64,000 nt of DNA from Brevundimonas subvibrioides (GCF_002280785.1 NZ_NCEQ01000004.1:100773-164772), one strand, 5' to 3'. Counted from the first letter of the stretch, positions 42,292 through 52,167 are shown. Notes: a model not told the origin generated them from the letters alone. Program-made: numbers and translations.

Positions 42292-45200
42292 ATGCTGGCA
42301 AGGTACGCTCTGGCCGTTGCGCTCGCGCCGTTGATGGCCGCCTCGGGGGCGATCGCCCAGGTCGTCATCTCGACCACGCAGACCACGCCCGTTGTGACCT
42401 CCACGGCGCTCGGCGGCGGGGATCTTCGCATCGAGGAGGATGGAGCGATCGAACTGTCCTCCGGTGTCGCGATCACCCGTGATTCGACCAGCCAGGTCGT
42501 GATGGATGAGGGGTCGGTCATTCAGTTCGAGGACGCTGCCGATGGTTCGACCGGCATCCTGCTGCGCGGCGGCCATGCAGGCGCGCTGGTCGTTGGCGGC
42601 GTCATATCCATCATCGACACCCTCGATGAGACGGAAGACGAGGATGAGGACGGCGACGGTGACGGTCCCTTCGCGACCGGAACGGGGCGCTATGGCATCC
42701 GGGTCGCCGGCGAGGGCGACCAGATCGGCGACATCACCATAGAGGATACAGGCAGCGTCTACGTCGAGGGCAACCAGTCCTACGGCGTGTCGGTCGAAAC
42801 CGATGTGCTCGGCGATATCGACATCCTGGGCAGTGTCACGGCCTTGGGCACTGACGTGTTTGGCGTTCGTCTGGCCGGCGATGTCAGTGGCTCGGTCCTG
42901 CTCAGTGGCTCATCAGTGTCCGCCACCGGGGCCAATGCCGTGGGCCTGTCCACCGAAGGCAGAATCGGGGGGAGGCTGCAGATCCAGTCGACCGTCACGT
43001 CCAACGGCTTTCGCTACACCTCCGCTCCGACGTCCGTGTCCGATCTCGAAGAGGAGGAGCGCGACGACGTCGATCTCGCCGACGACACGCTCTATCTCGA
43101 GGACCTTGACGCTGACGATCTTCTGCAGGGCGGATCCGCGGTCGTGATCGCCGGGGATGTGGCGGGCGGCGTGCTTCTGGGGGCGACTCCGACCTATGCG
43201 GCAGGCGGGGGCGATGAAGATGACGCTGACCGGGACGGCGTCGAGGATGGCGAGGAGGATGACGACGCTGACGGCATCAAGAATGAGGACGACGAAGACC
43301 TCGACGGTGACGGGATCCCGGACGAAAACGAAGGCACAGCCTCTCTGACGAGCTATGGGTCCGCCCCCGCTCTGGTTCTGGGAGCCGTCGGCCGGGATAT
43401 CGCGATCGGCGCGGTGGGACAGGGCGATGACGCCTTCGGTCTGATCAACGAGGGCTCGATCTCCGCCGTCGGCGTCTATGACGGTCTGGAGGCGGTGGCG
43501 GTGAGTATCGGCGTTGCCGGTGGCGGAGCGGTGCGCATCGATGGCGGGATCCGCAACGACAACACCATCTCCGCCAGCTCCAGCGAAGCCTCAAGCACGG
43601 CCATTCGCATCAGCGCTGGCGCGGTCGCGACCATGCTGCGATCGGATGGTTTGATCCAGGCGGTCGCCACGACGGAAGGCGTTCATGCCGCGACCGGGGT
43701 GTTGGTGGAGGCCGGCGGATCGCTGCAGTCGATCGTCAACTCCGGTACTATCGCCGGCGTCGTTTACGGTGAGGCGGGGGCCGCGATCGCAGTCCGGGAT
43801 CTTTCCGGCAGCCTAGAGCGGGTTGAGAACACCGGGTCGATTTACGCCAGTCTGATCGCCACCGATGATCTCAACGATCTGGACGATGACAATGAGGATG
43901 GGGAAGACGAGGTCGAGACGGGGCGATCGATTGCCCTGGACCTTTCGGCCGCAACGGCTGGGGTCACCATCGTGCAGCGCTCTGAGTCCGATCAGCACCT
44001 GACCGACACGGACGGAGACGATGTCTATGATGATGAAGACACCGACGACGACGGCGATGGCGTCCTCGACCCGGACGACGATGACGATAACGACAACGAT
44101 AACGACGGGGTCTACAACTACGATGAGGCTCTGATCTCTGGCGATATCCTGTTGGGAGCCGGGGACGATCACCTTGATGTCCGCAACGGCTCGGTCGTTG
44201 GCGATGTCACCTTCGGATCGGGACAGGACCGTCTGTCATTGACGGGATCAGCGGTCCTGCGTGGCGCGCTCGCCGATGCTGACGGTCGGCTGGACATCCT
44301 CGTGGAAGGCGCAACCCTGGATGCGCGCCAGAACTCGGCGCTCGCTGTATCCTCCCTGACGGTGGGGCGCGGCGGGGAGTTGGTGGTGTCCATCGATCCG
44401 GCCGCCGGCGCCGCAGGCGGCTTTCTCGTGTCCGGTGCGGCCACGTTTGCCGACACATCCGCTGTTGGCGTGCGGCTCACGTCGCTTGTAGACCAGAACC
44501 GACGGTTCACGATCGTCTCGGCCGGCAACCTGTCCTACGGCTCTGCGTCCAGCCGCCTCAGTGACGAGACCGCACCCTATCTGGTGGTGGCCGACTTCAC
44601 TGTGGATCGAGCTGCCAATGCCCTGAACATCGACATCCGACGGCGCACGCCTGAGGAGATGTCACTCTCTGGCGTGGAAACCTCCGCTTACGACGCCTTC
44701 TATGCCGCCCTCTCCCGCGACGACGACGTAAGGGACGCCTTTCTGGCGATAGAGACCCGCGAAGATTTTCTCAATCTCTACGAACAAGCTCTGCCTGACC
44801 ATTCCGGCGGAACCCTTCAGTCGCTCGCCAGCGGCGTCGATGCTGTGACCCGCGCCCTGGTGGGGCGCAATGCAGTTGTCAGTCCCGGCGAAGTCAGCGG
44901 TTGGGTCCAGGAGATCAACTTCTACGCCGACAAGGACAAGACCGAGACCTACGGCTTCCGTTCCGAAGGGTTCGGCGTGGCCGGCGGCTACGAGCGCGGC
45001 ACGGGCGCGGGCGTGATTGGAACCTCTTTCGCGATCACCTCATCGGACCTGCAGGATCCTGAGTCTGAAGCCGAGGAGATGCTGTCAGCCACCCTCGTGG
45101 AGATGGGCCTCTATTGGCGGGCGCAGGGTCGGGGCTGGACTGCCTGGAGCCGCGCTGCAGCCGGCTATGCATCCTTCCACTCGATCCGGACCCTGGTCGA

Positions 45201-45714
45201 CGAAAACCTGCAAGTCGAGACCGAAGCTGACTGGAGCGGCTACTCCCTGTCTGCCGCGGGCGGTCTCGCCTTCGAGCATCGTTTCGGGCGCCTCACCGTC
45301 CGACCTGAGGCCTATGCCGAGGTGTTTGCCCTGCACGAAGGGTCCCGGCGGGAGGAGGGCGGGGGCGATAGCATCGACCTTGAAGTTGCGTCTCGTGACG
45401 GCGCCCTCGCGAACGCCGTGGCCTTGCTCAATCTCGGTTACAGCTTCGGTGCCGATGACTGGATTCGGCCAGAATTGCGTCTCGGCTGGAAGCAGACCCT
45501 GAGCTACGACCCTGGCGATACCGTGGCCCGCTACCTCAGCGGCGGTGAGGCTTTTGTGCTTGCAGGCGAGACGGCGTCCGGCGGTGGTCCGCTGTTCGGG
45601 TTCAGCCTGAATCTCGGCAACGCCATGGCGCGGCTGACCGTGGCGGCCGATGCCCAGCTTCTGGAAGACTACGTTCGCTACAGCCTGCTGTTGCGCGCCA
45701 GCTACCGTTTCTGA
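42292..45714 (+). CDS. Autotransporter (type Va) with Asp-rich calcium-type repeats
   Basis: The protein is 1140 aa with a signal peptide ending ASGAIAQ. The passenger is a beta-helix-like series of G/S/V-rich repeats (GDIDILGSVTA, GGRLQIQSTV), interrupted by several acidic inserts: about 111-126 (TEDEDEDGDGDG), 306-346 (DADRDGVEDGEEDDDADGIK), 524-541, and 569-610 (DDGDGVLDPDDDDD). These resemble thrombospondin type-3/dockerin-like DxDxDG calcium loops. The C-terminal autotransporter barrel (about 860-1140) ends SLLLRASYRF. It is expected to display the passenger outside the cell, perhaps for adhesion or biofilm. The two-component pair directly upstream may control it. Confidence 0.88.
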   Translation: MLARYALAVALAPLMAASGAIAQVVISTTQTTPVVTSTALGGGDLRIEEDGAIELSSGVAITRDSTSQVVMDEGSVIQFEDAADGSTGILLRGGHAGALVVGGVISIIDTLDETEDEDEDGDGDGPFATGTGRYGIRVAGEGDQIGDITIEDTGSVYVEGNQSYGVSVETDVLGDIDILGSVTALGTDVFGVRLAGDVSGSVLLSGSSVSATGANAVGLSTEGRIGGRLQIQSTVTSNGFRYTSAPTSVSDLEEEERDDVDLADDTLYLEDLDADDLLQGGSAVVIAGDVAGGVLLGATPTYAAGGGDEDDADRDGVEDGEEDDDADGIKNEDDEDLDGDGIPDENEGTASLTSYGSAPALVLGAVGRDIAIGAVGQGDDAFGLINEGSISAVGVYDGLEAVAVSIGVAGGGAVRIDGGIRNDNTISASSSEASSTAIRISAGAVATMLRSDGLIQAVATTEGVHAATGVLVEAGGSLQSIVNSGTIAGVVYGEAGAAIAVRDLSGSLERVENTGSIYASLIATDDLNDLDDDNEDGEDEVETGRSIALDLSAATAGVTIVQRSESDQHLTDTDGDDVYDDEDTDDDGDGVLDPDDDDDNDNDNDGVYNYDEALISGDILLGAGDDHLDVRNGSVVGDVTFGSGQDRLSLTGSAVLRGALADADGRLDILVEGATLDARQNSALAVSSLTVGRGGELVVSIDPAAGAAGGFLVSGAATFADTSAVGVRLTSLVDQNRRFTIVSAGNLSYGSASSRLSDETAPYLVVADFTVDRAANALNIDIRRRTPEEMSLSGVETSAYDAFYAALSRDDDVRDAFLAIETREDFLNLYEQALPDHSGGTLQSLASGVDAVTRALVGRNAVVSPGEVSGWVQEINFYADKDKTETYGFRSEGFGVAGGYERGTGAGVIGTSFAITSSDLQDPESEAEEMLSATLVEMGLYWRAQGRGWTAWSRAAAGYASFHSIRTLVDENLQVETEADWSGYSLSAAGGLAFEHRFGRLTVRPEAYAEVFALHEGSRREEGGGDSIDLEVASRDGALANAVALLNLGYSFGADDWIRPELRLGWKQTLSYDPGDTVARYLSGGEAFVLAGETASGGGPLFGFSLNLGNAMARLTVAADAQLLEDYVRYSLLLRASYRF

Positions 45715-45901
45715 GCCCTGCAACCCGACGGGCGGCTCCCTCCCTTTTCGACCGGGCGATCGCGTCCGCCATCCCGCGCTCCGAGCAGCAAGAGGCTCCT
45801 TGCTGTCCAAGTGGCAGATTCAGCACAGCGTCCGGTTCGATGACCGAATTGAGAATATAATATGTTGATTGTGGATGTGCTGTAATTGGATAGATGAGCA
45901 C

Positions 45902-45955
45902 CAGAGATGAGATTCTCTGTTTCAACAATAAGGAGTCTGTTTCGATGTTGAAACA
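45902..45955 (+). promoter_or_regulatory. Possible RNA hairpins around the ribosome site of the TonB receptor
   Basis: A perfect 10-bp inverted repeat (TGTTTCAACA at 45918-45927, TGTTGAAACA at 45946-45955) surrounds a loop containing the AGGAG site, and its second arm begins within the ATG codon. A competing hairpin (CAGAGA at 45902-45907 with TCTCTG at 45914-45919) lies just upstream. These could affect translation or act as an operator. The 180 bases between the autotransporter stop and here contain only AT-rich promoter-like sequence. Confidence 0.45.
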
Positions 45956-48900
45956 CAAGCATTCAATCATGTCGTCCACGTGTCTTACTGTCGCGTCATT
46001 TCTAATATTGACGACCTCGGCGGCGGCTCAGGAGGTTCCGCAGGACGCCACAGAACTTGATGAGGTGGTCGTGACCGGCTCCTTGATACGGCGGGATCCG
46101 GCAAATGCGGCGACGCCGCTGATCCAGGTGACACGCGAACAGATTCTGACGACAGGCCAGACCACGCTGATCGACTATCTGGCCAAGATCCCGGCCCTGG
46201 CGAACTCCACGGTGCCGTCCGATACCACCGGCTCCAACCTGAACGACGGGGGCCTGTCTCTCCCGAACCTCCGATCGCTTGGCGCCGGGCGAACCCTGAC
46301 GCTGGTCAACGGCCGCCGTCATGTCGGCTCTAACGCAGGCTCCCTGTCTGTCGACGTCGACAGCATCCCCCGATTGCTCATCGAGAACATCGAGATCGTC
46401 ACCGGTGGTGCTTCGGCCATCTACGGGGCGGACGCGGTATCGGGCGTCATCAACTTCATCACCCGAGACGACTATGAAGGGGCCCAGATCGACGCCAACT
46501 ACGGAATGATCAATGAGGACGGCCAGGCCACCCGCCGGGTGTCGGCCCTCCTCGGACGGAACTTCTTCGACGATCGCCTGAACGTCTATCTTCACGGGGA
46601 GTATGAGCAGAGCGACGAAGTCCAGAGCCGCGATATCGACTGGTTGAACGACGCCTCCGTTCTCGTCGGCATCGATGCCGATCCGACCAATGCCCTCTTC
46701 GACGGCAATCGCGACACCCAGCTGTACACAGGCGTCAATCGTCTTGACCGGCCCCGCTGGGGCCAGACGACCTTGGCCAATGCACAACAGCCCAGCGCCC
46801 TGAATGACCCGGATGTGCCCCTCGCCAACTGCACCAGCCTGACGAGCGGGAACTGCTACAGCGTGGATCCATCGCGAACCTACTGGTTCGATGGCGGAAC
46901 GGCCCGTCTGGCGAACTTCGGCGACCGGGTCGGCAACACCGGCTCCAGCCGTCCCTTCAACTACGGCGGCGACGGAGAGAGCCCCGGAAACTTCGGCCAG
47001 GTCAGCCGGGTGCCCCATTCGGAATCCCAGCGCTACCAGACCGGCTTCACCCTCTCATTGACGGACGCGATCGAGGCCTACGGCGAGGCCAAGTACGTCA
47101 CCGAGGACACCTTCGACGTCAGCCAGCCGACCTTCTTCGACGTCTATCTGAACAACGACTCCACCACGAGCGCCAACCAGGTCAACGTCGTGCGGGGCAC
47201 CTCGTCGTTCGACCTCAGGCTGGACAACGCCTTCCTGCCGTCCAACCTCCGGACGGCCATTCTCGGAAACACCGTCACCAACTACGGCAACCCTGCGGCC
47301 GATTCCGCGGGCACGGCACAGACACCGGTCAGCCGGGCCTGGGCCCGCCATTCGATGTTCGGTCCAGATCGCACCCAGACCAACAATCGGGAGGTGCAGC
47401 GCTATGTGCTCGGCTTCCGCGGCGAGGCCGATCAGTTCCTGTTCGCGCGCAACCTGTCCTGGGATGTGGGCTACACCTATGGCCGGCTGGACAACATCAA
47501 CGCCGAGCGCGGGGTGGACTCGCAGCGCTTCGCCTATGCCGCCGACGCTGTGATCGACACGACCGGCGTCCTCGGTCGGGCCGGCGCGACCGTCTGCCGC
47601 GTCCAGCTGATCAACGCCCAGAACCCCGCCCGGGCCACCGGGGCCGCGGGTCAGACTTCCGGATACGGTGCGTTGTATGATTATCAGCGAGGCGGAGACC
47701 TGAGGGATACTCAGTACGGCCGGGACACCATCAGCCAATGCCAGCCCCTGAATATCTTCGGAGCAGGCAACCAGAGCCAGGCGGCGCTGGACTATGTCGA
47801 CGCGACAATCCGCGTGCGTCAGCAGAACGAGCAGCAGCAGGCCCTGGCGACCGTCTCAGGCGAGCTCTGGGATTTCTGGGACGCCGGTCCCATCGGCGTC
47901 GCCTTCGGGGTCGAGCATCGATATGAATACACCGAAGGTATCGGCCGCAGCGCGGACACCGCCGGCCGCCTGCTGTTCCTGAACACCGGGCCGGACTTCA
48001 CGGGTGCGGAATACGACAGCAACGAAGTCTTCACAGAAGTCGCGATCCCGCTGTTCCGCGACAGCTGGCTGGGTCAGTACGCCGAACTGAGCGGCTCCTA
48101 TCGTCTGGCGGACTATTCGACCGTGGGCGAGGTGGATGCGTATGGGGTGAACCTGGTCTACCGGCCTGTTGATCAACTCACGTTCAAGACCAGCCTCAAC
48201 ACCTCGGTCCGGGTCCCCAACCTGGGTGAGCTCAACAGCCCGTACACCCAGACCTTCTTCAACAACGTCAACGATCCCTGCGCGACGACCACGATCGCCA
48301 GTCAGGCCTCCGACATCCGCGCCAACCGCATCGCCAACTGCACCCTGCTGGCTCAGGCCAAGGGGCTCAGCTACGATTTTGCCGGATCGACGGCCACCAA
48401 CACGGACGATTATGTGCCGGTCTATACCTCAGGCGTGGCGGGCGTGAACGGCGGCAACCCGGACCTCAAGCCTGAGGAGTCTGAAAGCTTCACCGCCTCG
48501 GCGGTGTTTCGGCCGGATTTCGTTCCGAACCTGACCCTGGTGCTGGACTACTACAGCATCGAGATCACGGACGTTATCGCGTCTGTCAGCGCGCAGACCG
48601 CAGCCAACAACTGCGTCAGCGGGACGTCACTCAATACTTCGGCGTGCAATACTATTTACCGCAACAACACGGCCATCTCCAACCCCGCCACGGCGCAGGA
48701 GCGGTCGGAAGCGTTCAAGATCGGCGCTCCCGTTGGCGATCCCATCGGAGCCTTCATCCAGGGTTCGATCAACTACGCCGCCTATGAAACCAGCGGAATT
48801 GATTTCACCGTAGCCTATGCGTTCGACACACGAGAAATGATCGACCGCGGCTGGGGACGGTTCGACTGGGCAGTGACAGGCAACTGGCTCAGGAAGCAGG

Positions 48901-49310
48901 ACTACTACGTCGACGCCGCAAACCCGGGCAGCGTCACGGCCGTGGCCGGCACCTTCGACGGCACCAACGCCTTCCCCCGTGTGCGGTTCTCCTCATCGCT
49001 GACCTGGCAGCCTCTGGACGACTGGCGGTTCAACTGGACCGCCGATTGGCAGTCTTCGCTCGAGATCGTCGATGCCAAGCTCAACGTCGGCAACCTCGAC
49101 ACGCGCCAGTACGACCAATTCACCACCGGCAACTATGTCCGGCACGACTTTACGGTGAACTGGAGCGCACGTGAGGACCTTGATGTCCGCTTTGGCGTCG
49201 TCAACGCCTTCGACGCAGAGCAGAACGCCGTCCTGGGAACGACCCAGTACGACAACTACGACGCCTATGGTCCGCGTTGGTTCGTGGGCCTCAACTTCAG
49301 GCCCTGGTGA
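45945..49310 (+). CDS. TonB-dependent receptor
   Basis: The ATG at 45945 follows AGGAG by nine bases and opens a signal peptide ending TTSAAAQ. The 1121-aa product has a plug with ELDEVVVTGSLIRRDPANAA, ITLVNGRRHVGSNAGSLS-like text (LTLVNGRRHVGSN), and the end-of-plug motif GGASAIYGADAVSGVINFIT. The barrel ends GLNFRPW with C-terminal aromatic residues. This is the second large receptor in the window. Its position next to the autotransporter suggests shared control, not necessarily shared substrate. It ends at a strong terminator, beyond which an IS6-like copy starts. Confidence 0.93.
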   Translation: MLKHKHSIMSSTCLTVASFLILTTSAAAQEVPQDATELDEVVVTGSLIRRDPANAATPLIQVTREQILTTGQTTLIDYLAKIPALANSTVPSDTTGSNLNDGGLSLPNLRSLGAGRTLTLVNGRRHVGSNAGSLSVDVDSIPRLLIENIEIVTGGASAIYGADAVSGVINFITRDDYEGAQIDANYGMINEDGQATRRVSALLGRNFFDDRLNVYLHGEYEQSDEVQSRDIDWLNDASVLVGIDADPTNALFDGNRDTQLYTGVNRLDRPRWGQTTLANAQQPSALNDPDVPLANCTSLTSGNCYSVDPSRTYWFDGGTARLANFGDRVGNTGSSRPFNYGGDGESPGNFGQVSRVPHSESQRYQTGFTLSLTDAIEAYGEAKYVTEDTFDVSQPTFFDVYLNNDSTTSANQVNVVRGTSSFDLRLDNAFLPSNLRTAILGNTVTNYGNPAADSAGTAQTPVSRAWARHSMFGPDRTQTNNREVQRYVLGFRGEADQFLFARNLSWDVGYTYGRLDNINAERGVDSQRFAYAADAVIDTTGVLGRAGATVCRVQLINAQNPARATGAAGQTSGYGALYDYQRGGDLRDTQYGRDTISQCQPLNIFGAGNQSQAALDYVDATIRVRQQNEQQQALATVSGELWDFWDAGPIGVAFGVEHRYEYTEGIGRSADTAGRLLFLNTGPDFTGAEYDSNEVFTEVAIPLFRDSWLGQYAELSGSYRLADYSTVGEVDAYGVNLVYRPVDQLTFKTSLNTSVRVPNLGELNSPYTQTFFNNVNDPCATTTIASQASDIRANRIANCTLLAQAKGLSYDFAGSTATNTDDYVPVYTSGVAGVNGGNPDLKPEESESFTASAVFRPDFVPNLTLVLDYYSIEITDVIASVSAQTAANNCVSGTSLNTSACNTIYRNNTAISNPATAQERSEAFKIGAPVGDPIGAFIQGSINYAAYETSGIDFTVAYAFDTREMIDRGWGRFDWAVTGNWLRKQDYYVDAANPGSVTAVAGTFDGTNAFPRVRFSSSLTWQPLDDWRFNWTADWQSSLEIVDAKLNVGNLDTRQYDQFTTGNYVRHDFTVNWSAREDLDVRFGVVNAFDAEQNAVLGTTQYDNYDAYGPRWFVGLNFRPW

Positions 49311-49315
49311 CGTGT

Positions 49316-49348
49316 GGCGCGGCGTCGGAAGCGCTCCGACGCCGCGCC
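49316..49348 (+). terminator. Strong hairpin terminator after the TonB receptor
   Basis: A perfect 14-bp stem (GGCGCGGCGTCGGA / TCCGACGCCGCGCC) with a 5-base loop starts six bases after the stop. No T-run follows. Confidence 0.7.
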
Positions 49349-49384
49349 TGCCGGCTCACGAATTTCCCAGACCGAGCGCGTGTG

Positions 49385-49829
49385 GGCGCTGTCACTTTCA
49401 TGCGAACTTCTCTCCACTGAACGCAGCCTAAACCGCTGATGGGGATGATGTTTCGTGACTCTGGTTTCGTTCAAGCGCCACCGGTTTCCGACGGCCTGGC
49501 CTCATACGGCGCGGCTCTGGATCAACTGGATTTGAGGCATCTCCATCGACCGGGCCGGCTTCGGGAGAACAATCGGGCCGAGAACTCCCACCTGCCGATC
49601 CGACGACGAGAGCGACAGCAGCAGAGGTTCAGATCCCAGGCCTCAGCCCAGAGAGTCCTCACCACCCACGCGGCGATCTACAACACCTTCAGCATCCAGC
49701 GCCATTTGATCAGCAGACCCACCCTTCGCCGCCTCCGCGCCGACGCGGACGGCGCATGGGCGATGGCTGGTGCCTGAATGGCGGCGGGGTAGGGGGCTTT
49801 CGACTTGGCAAAGTTAACCTGTCAGGCCC
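49385..49829 (+). mobile_element. IS6-like element with internal deletion (copy 3)
   Basis: The left end is GGCGCTGTCACTTTCATGCG and the right end AAAGTTAACCTGTCAGGCCC. The transposase N-terminus (FKRHRFP) joins directly to DGLASYGAALDQLDLRHLHR, losing about 380 bases that include the first catalytic Asp. The remaining part is otherwise open and well preserved through RENNRAENSHLPIRRRERQQ and TTHAAIYNTFSIQRHLIS to the TGA near 49778. The deletion differs from that of copy 2, so the two arose independently. Confidence 0.8.
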
Positions 49830-49927
49830 AGAGCGTTGGTGGCTCCCTGGCTTCAGGGATCAGTCAAGTCACAATAGCCAAGGGGGATGATGCCCCTGAT
49901 CGAAGATTGGCCACGGAGATTGAAGCG

Positions 49928-50893
49928 TTGAGAGTATGTGTGATCGGCGCAGGCATGGCGGGGATGGCCTGCGGGCAGGCGCTGCGTGACGTCGGCCATA
50001 CAGTGACATTGATCGACAAGGGGCGCGGCGCAGGCGGGCGAATGGCCACCCGCCGCCTCGCCACGCCACTCGGCGAGGTCTCTTTCGATCACGGCGCGCA
50101 ATATTTCACGGCTCGAGATGCGGACTTCCGCAATCAGGTCCAGCGCTGGGCCAGCGACGGTCATGTCTCGCGATGGACCGCCGTTTCAGAGGACGCATGG
50201 GTGGGGGCGCCCGGCATGAACGCGCCCCTCAACGCGATGGCGACGGACCTGGATGTGATGTGGTCCGTCCGTGTCACCCGGATCTCGCGGACCTCCACCG
50301 GCTGGACGGTGTCAGCGGACAGCAGCCCCGTTTTGACCGTCGACGCTGTGGTTGTCGCCATTCCCGCCGAGCAGGCGGCGGATCTCTTGACCCCGATCGT
50401 TCCGGAGATGGCGGCGATGGCTCGCGGCGTCCCGAGTTCGCCCTGCTGGACCCTCATGCTGGCCTTCGGCGACCGCCTTCCCGGAGATCTCGACTGGCTA
50501 AGGGGCGATGACGATTCGGCCTTGGGATGGGCGGCGCGCAACAGCGCCAAGCCCGGTCGGGGTCCAATCGAGGCCTGGGTGGTCCAGGCTGGCGGCGAGT
50601 GGTCCGCGCGCAACCTGGACATGCCCAAAGACGAGGTCGAAGCCGGCCTGACCGATGCCCTGTCCTACAGGTTAGGCGCAGCCCTGCCTGCGCCGATCGC
50701 CTGTTCCTCGCACAGATGGCTTTACGCGCGTGCGGGGCGGGGCGGCCTTGATGCGCTCTGGGACGCCGATCTCAAGCTTGGCGTCTGCGGCGACTGGTTG
50801 ACCGGACCCAGGGTTGAGGCCGCCTGGACGTCCGGGACGCGGCTGGCTGCGCGGATGACGGGCGATGCAGAGGTTGAGAGGCATCGGCGGTGA
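49928..50893 (+). CDS. FAD-dependent oxidoreductase (renalase/amine-oxidase-like)
   Basis: No ATG lies near the FAD motif; the TTG at 49928 with GGAG nine bases upstream is the best start, giving 321 aa beginning LRVCVIGAGMAGMACG. The dinucleotide-binding motif GAGMAGMACG and the DKGRGAGGRMATRR segment are typical of renalase-like NAD(P)/FAD proteins, and VVVAIPAEQAADLL and LGVCGDWLTGPRVEAAWTSG complete the family pattern. Its stop overlaps the photolyase start (GTGA), indicating an operon. In several bacteria such oxidoreductases neighbour photolyase/cryptochrome genes. The IS6-like copy ends about 100 bases upstream, so the native promoter may be displaced. Confidence 0.82.
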   Translation: MRVCVIGAGMAGMACGQALRDVGHTVTLIDKGRGAGGRMATRRLATPLGEVSFDHGAQYFTARDADFRNQVQRWASDGHVSRWTAVSEDAWVGAPGMNAPLNAMATDLDVMWSVRVTRISRTSTGWTVSADSSPVLTVDAVVVAIPAEQAADLLTPIVPEMAAMARGVPSSPCWTLMLAFGDRLPGDLDWLRGDDDSALGWAARNSAKPGRGPIEAWVVQAGGEWSARNLDMPKDEVEAGLTDALSYRLGAALPAPIACSSHRWLYARAGRGGLDALWDADLKLGVCGDWLTGPRVEAAWTSGTRLAARMTGDAEVERHRR

Positions 50894-52167
50894 GCCTCTG
50901 TATATACTGGTTCCGGAATGATCTGAGGCTGACGGACAACCCGGCCTTCCGGGCCGCCTGCGACAGCTCATCCCGTCTGCTGCCAGTCTATGTGGTCTCG
51001 CCGGGCGAGACGGCCCCGACCGCTTGGGGTTTCGAGCGATGGGGTCCTTTGAAACGTCGTTTCCGCGACCAGGCGGTCGCGGGGCTCAAGAGTGCCTTGA
51101 TCGATAGAGGATCGGATCTCGTCGTTCTCGAGGGCGATCCGGTTCAGGTGCTTTCAGACCTGGCTCAAGCGTTAGGCGCCGATCGCGTGGTTTGCGAGAC
51201 GATCGCCGCTCCGGAGGAACTGGCCCAGGTCGATGCTTTGCGGGCGCTCGGCATCAGTGTCGAGGATCACTGGCAGTCCAGTCTTGTCGACCTCGCCGAC
51301 CTGCCGTTCGCCATCCGGGATCTGCCTGAGGTGTTCACGCCGTTCCGCAAGGCAGTCGAGGCCGCCGGCTTCCCGTCCGTCCGCCCATTGTCCCCTCCGC
51401 ACGCAGCGCCGCCTCTCCCCCAACCGTACCTCGGCGCGCATCGGTCGGCGATCACTCAAGCGCCTGATCCCAGGTCCTCGTTCCCCTTCGACACTGCGGC
51501 CTTCGACGGCGCGGAGTCCGCCGCCCTGAGACACGTCCAAAGCTATTTTTCCGGCCGCTTGGCGCAGACCTACAAGGCGACGCGAAATGGGCTGAGCGGA
51601 GCCGCATACTCCACCAAGTTGTCGCCCTGGCTTGCAACCGGCGCGCTGTCGGCCCGTACGGCGTTCGCCTCGCTGAGGGAACACCAGGCCCGGCACGGCG
51701 CCAATGAAGGCGCCGAGTGGATCGGCGTCGAACTGCTGTGGCGCGACTACTTTCGATTGTCCTCTTTGAAACACGGGGCGCGGCTGTTCCGTCATCAGGG
51801 TCTCAGTCGACTGCCCAAGCCATCACACGATCCCGAGCATTTCGCGCGGTGGAGCGCGGGCGAGACGGGACAGCCGTTCGTCGATGCGGGCATGCGCGAA
51901 CTCGCTACAACTGGTTATCTCAGCAACCGGCTACGGCAGGTCGTGGCCAGCTATCTGGTCCATGATCTCGAATGCGACTGGCGAGCGGGTGCCGCCTGGT
52001 TCGAGGCCCAACTGATCGATTTCGATGTCTGCAGCAATCAAGGCAACTGGCTCTACATCGCAGGCCGGGGCGCGGACCCACGCAATGGCCGTCGGTTCGA
52101 TCCGGAACAGCAGGCCGGCCATTACGACCCGGACGGCGCCTACCGCCGCCTTTGGAATGCCCTGTAA
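50890..52167 (+). CDS. Cryptochrome-DASH / photolyase family protein
   Basis: The GTG at 50890 overlaps the preceding stop. The 425-aa product has the N-terminal antenna-domain motif LCIYWFRNDLRLTDNPAF and the FAD-binding catalytic domain: EWIGVELLWRDYFRLSSLKH, TGQPFVDAGMRELATTGYLS, NRLRQVVASYLVHDL and DFDVCSNQGNWLYIAGRGAD. These match Cry-DASH proteins, which repair cyclobutane dimers, best in single-stranded DNA, with light energy and use MTHF as antenna. Translationally coupled to the FAD oxidoreductase gene. Class I CPD photolyase is a less likely alternative. Confidence 0.9.
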   Translation: MSLCIYWFRNDLRLTDNPAFRAACDSSSRLLPVYVVSPGETAPTAWGFERWGPLKRRFRDQAVAGLKSALIDRGSDLVVLEGDPVQVLSDLAQALGADRVVCETIAAPEELAQVDALRALGISVEDHWQSSLVDLADLPFAIRDLPEVFTPFRKAVEAAGFPSVRPLSPPHAAPPLPQPYLGAHRSAITQAPDPRSSFPFDTAAFDGAESAALRHVQSYFSGRLAQTYKATRNGLSGAAYSTKLSPWLATGALSARTAFASLREHQARHGANEGAEWIGVELLWRDYFRLSSLKHGARLFRHQGLSRLPKPSHDPEHFARWSAGETGQPFVDAGMRELATTGYLSNRLRQVVASYLVHDLECDWRAGAAWFEAQLIDFDVCSNQGNWLYIAGRGADPRNGRRFDPEQQAGHYDPDGAYRRLWNAL

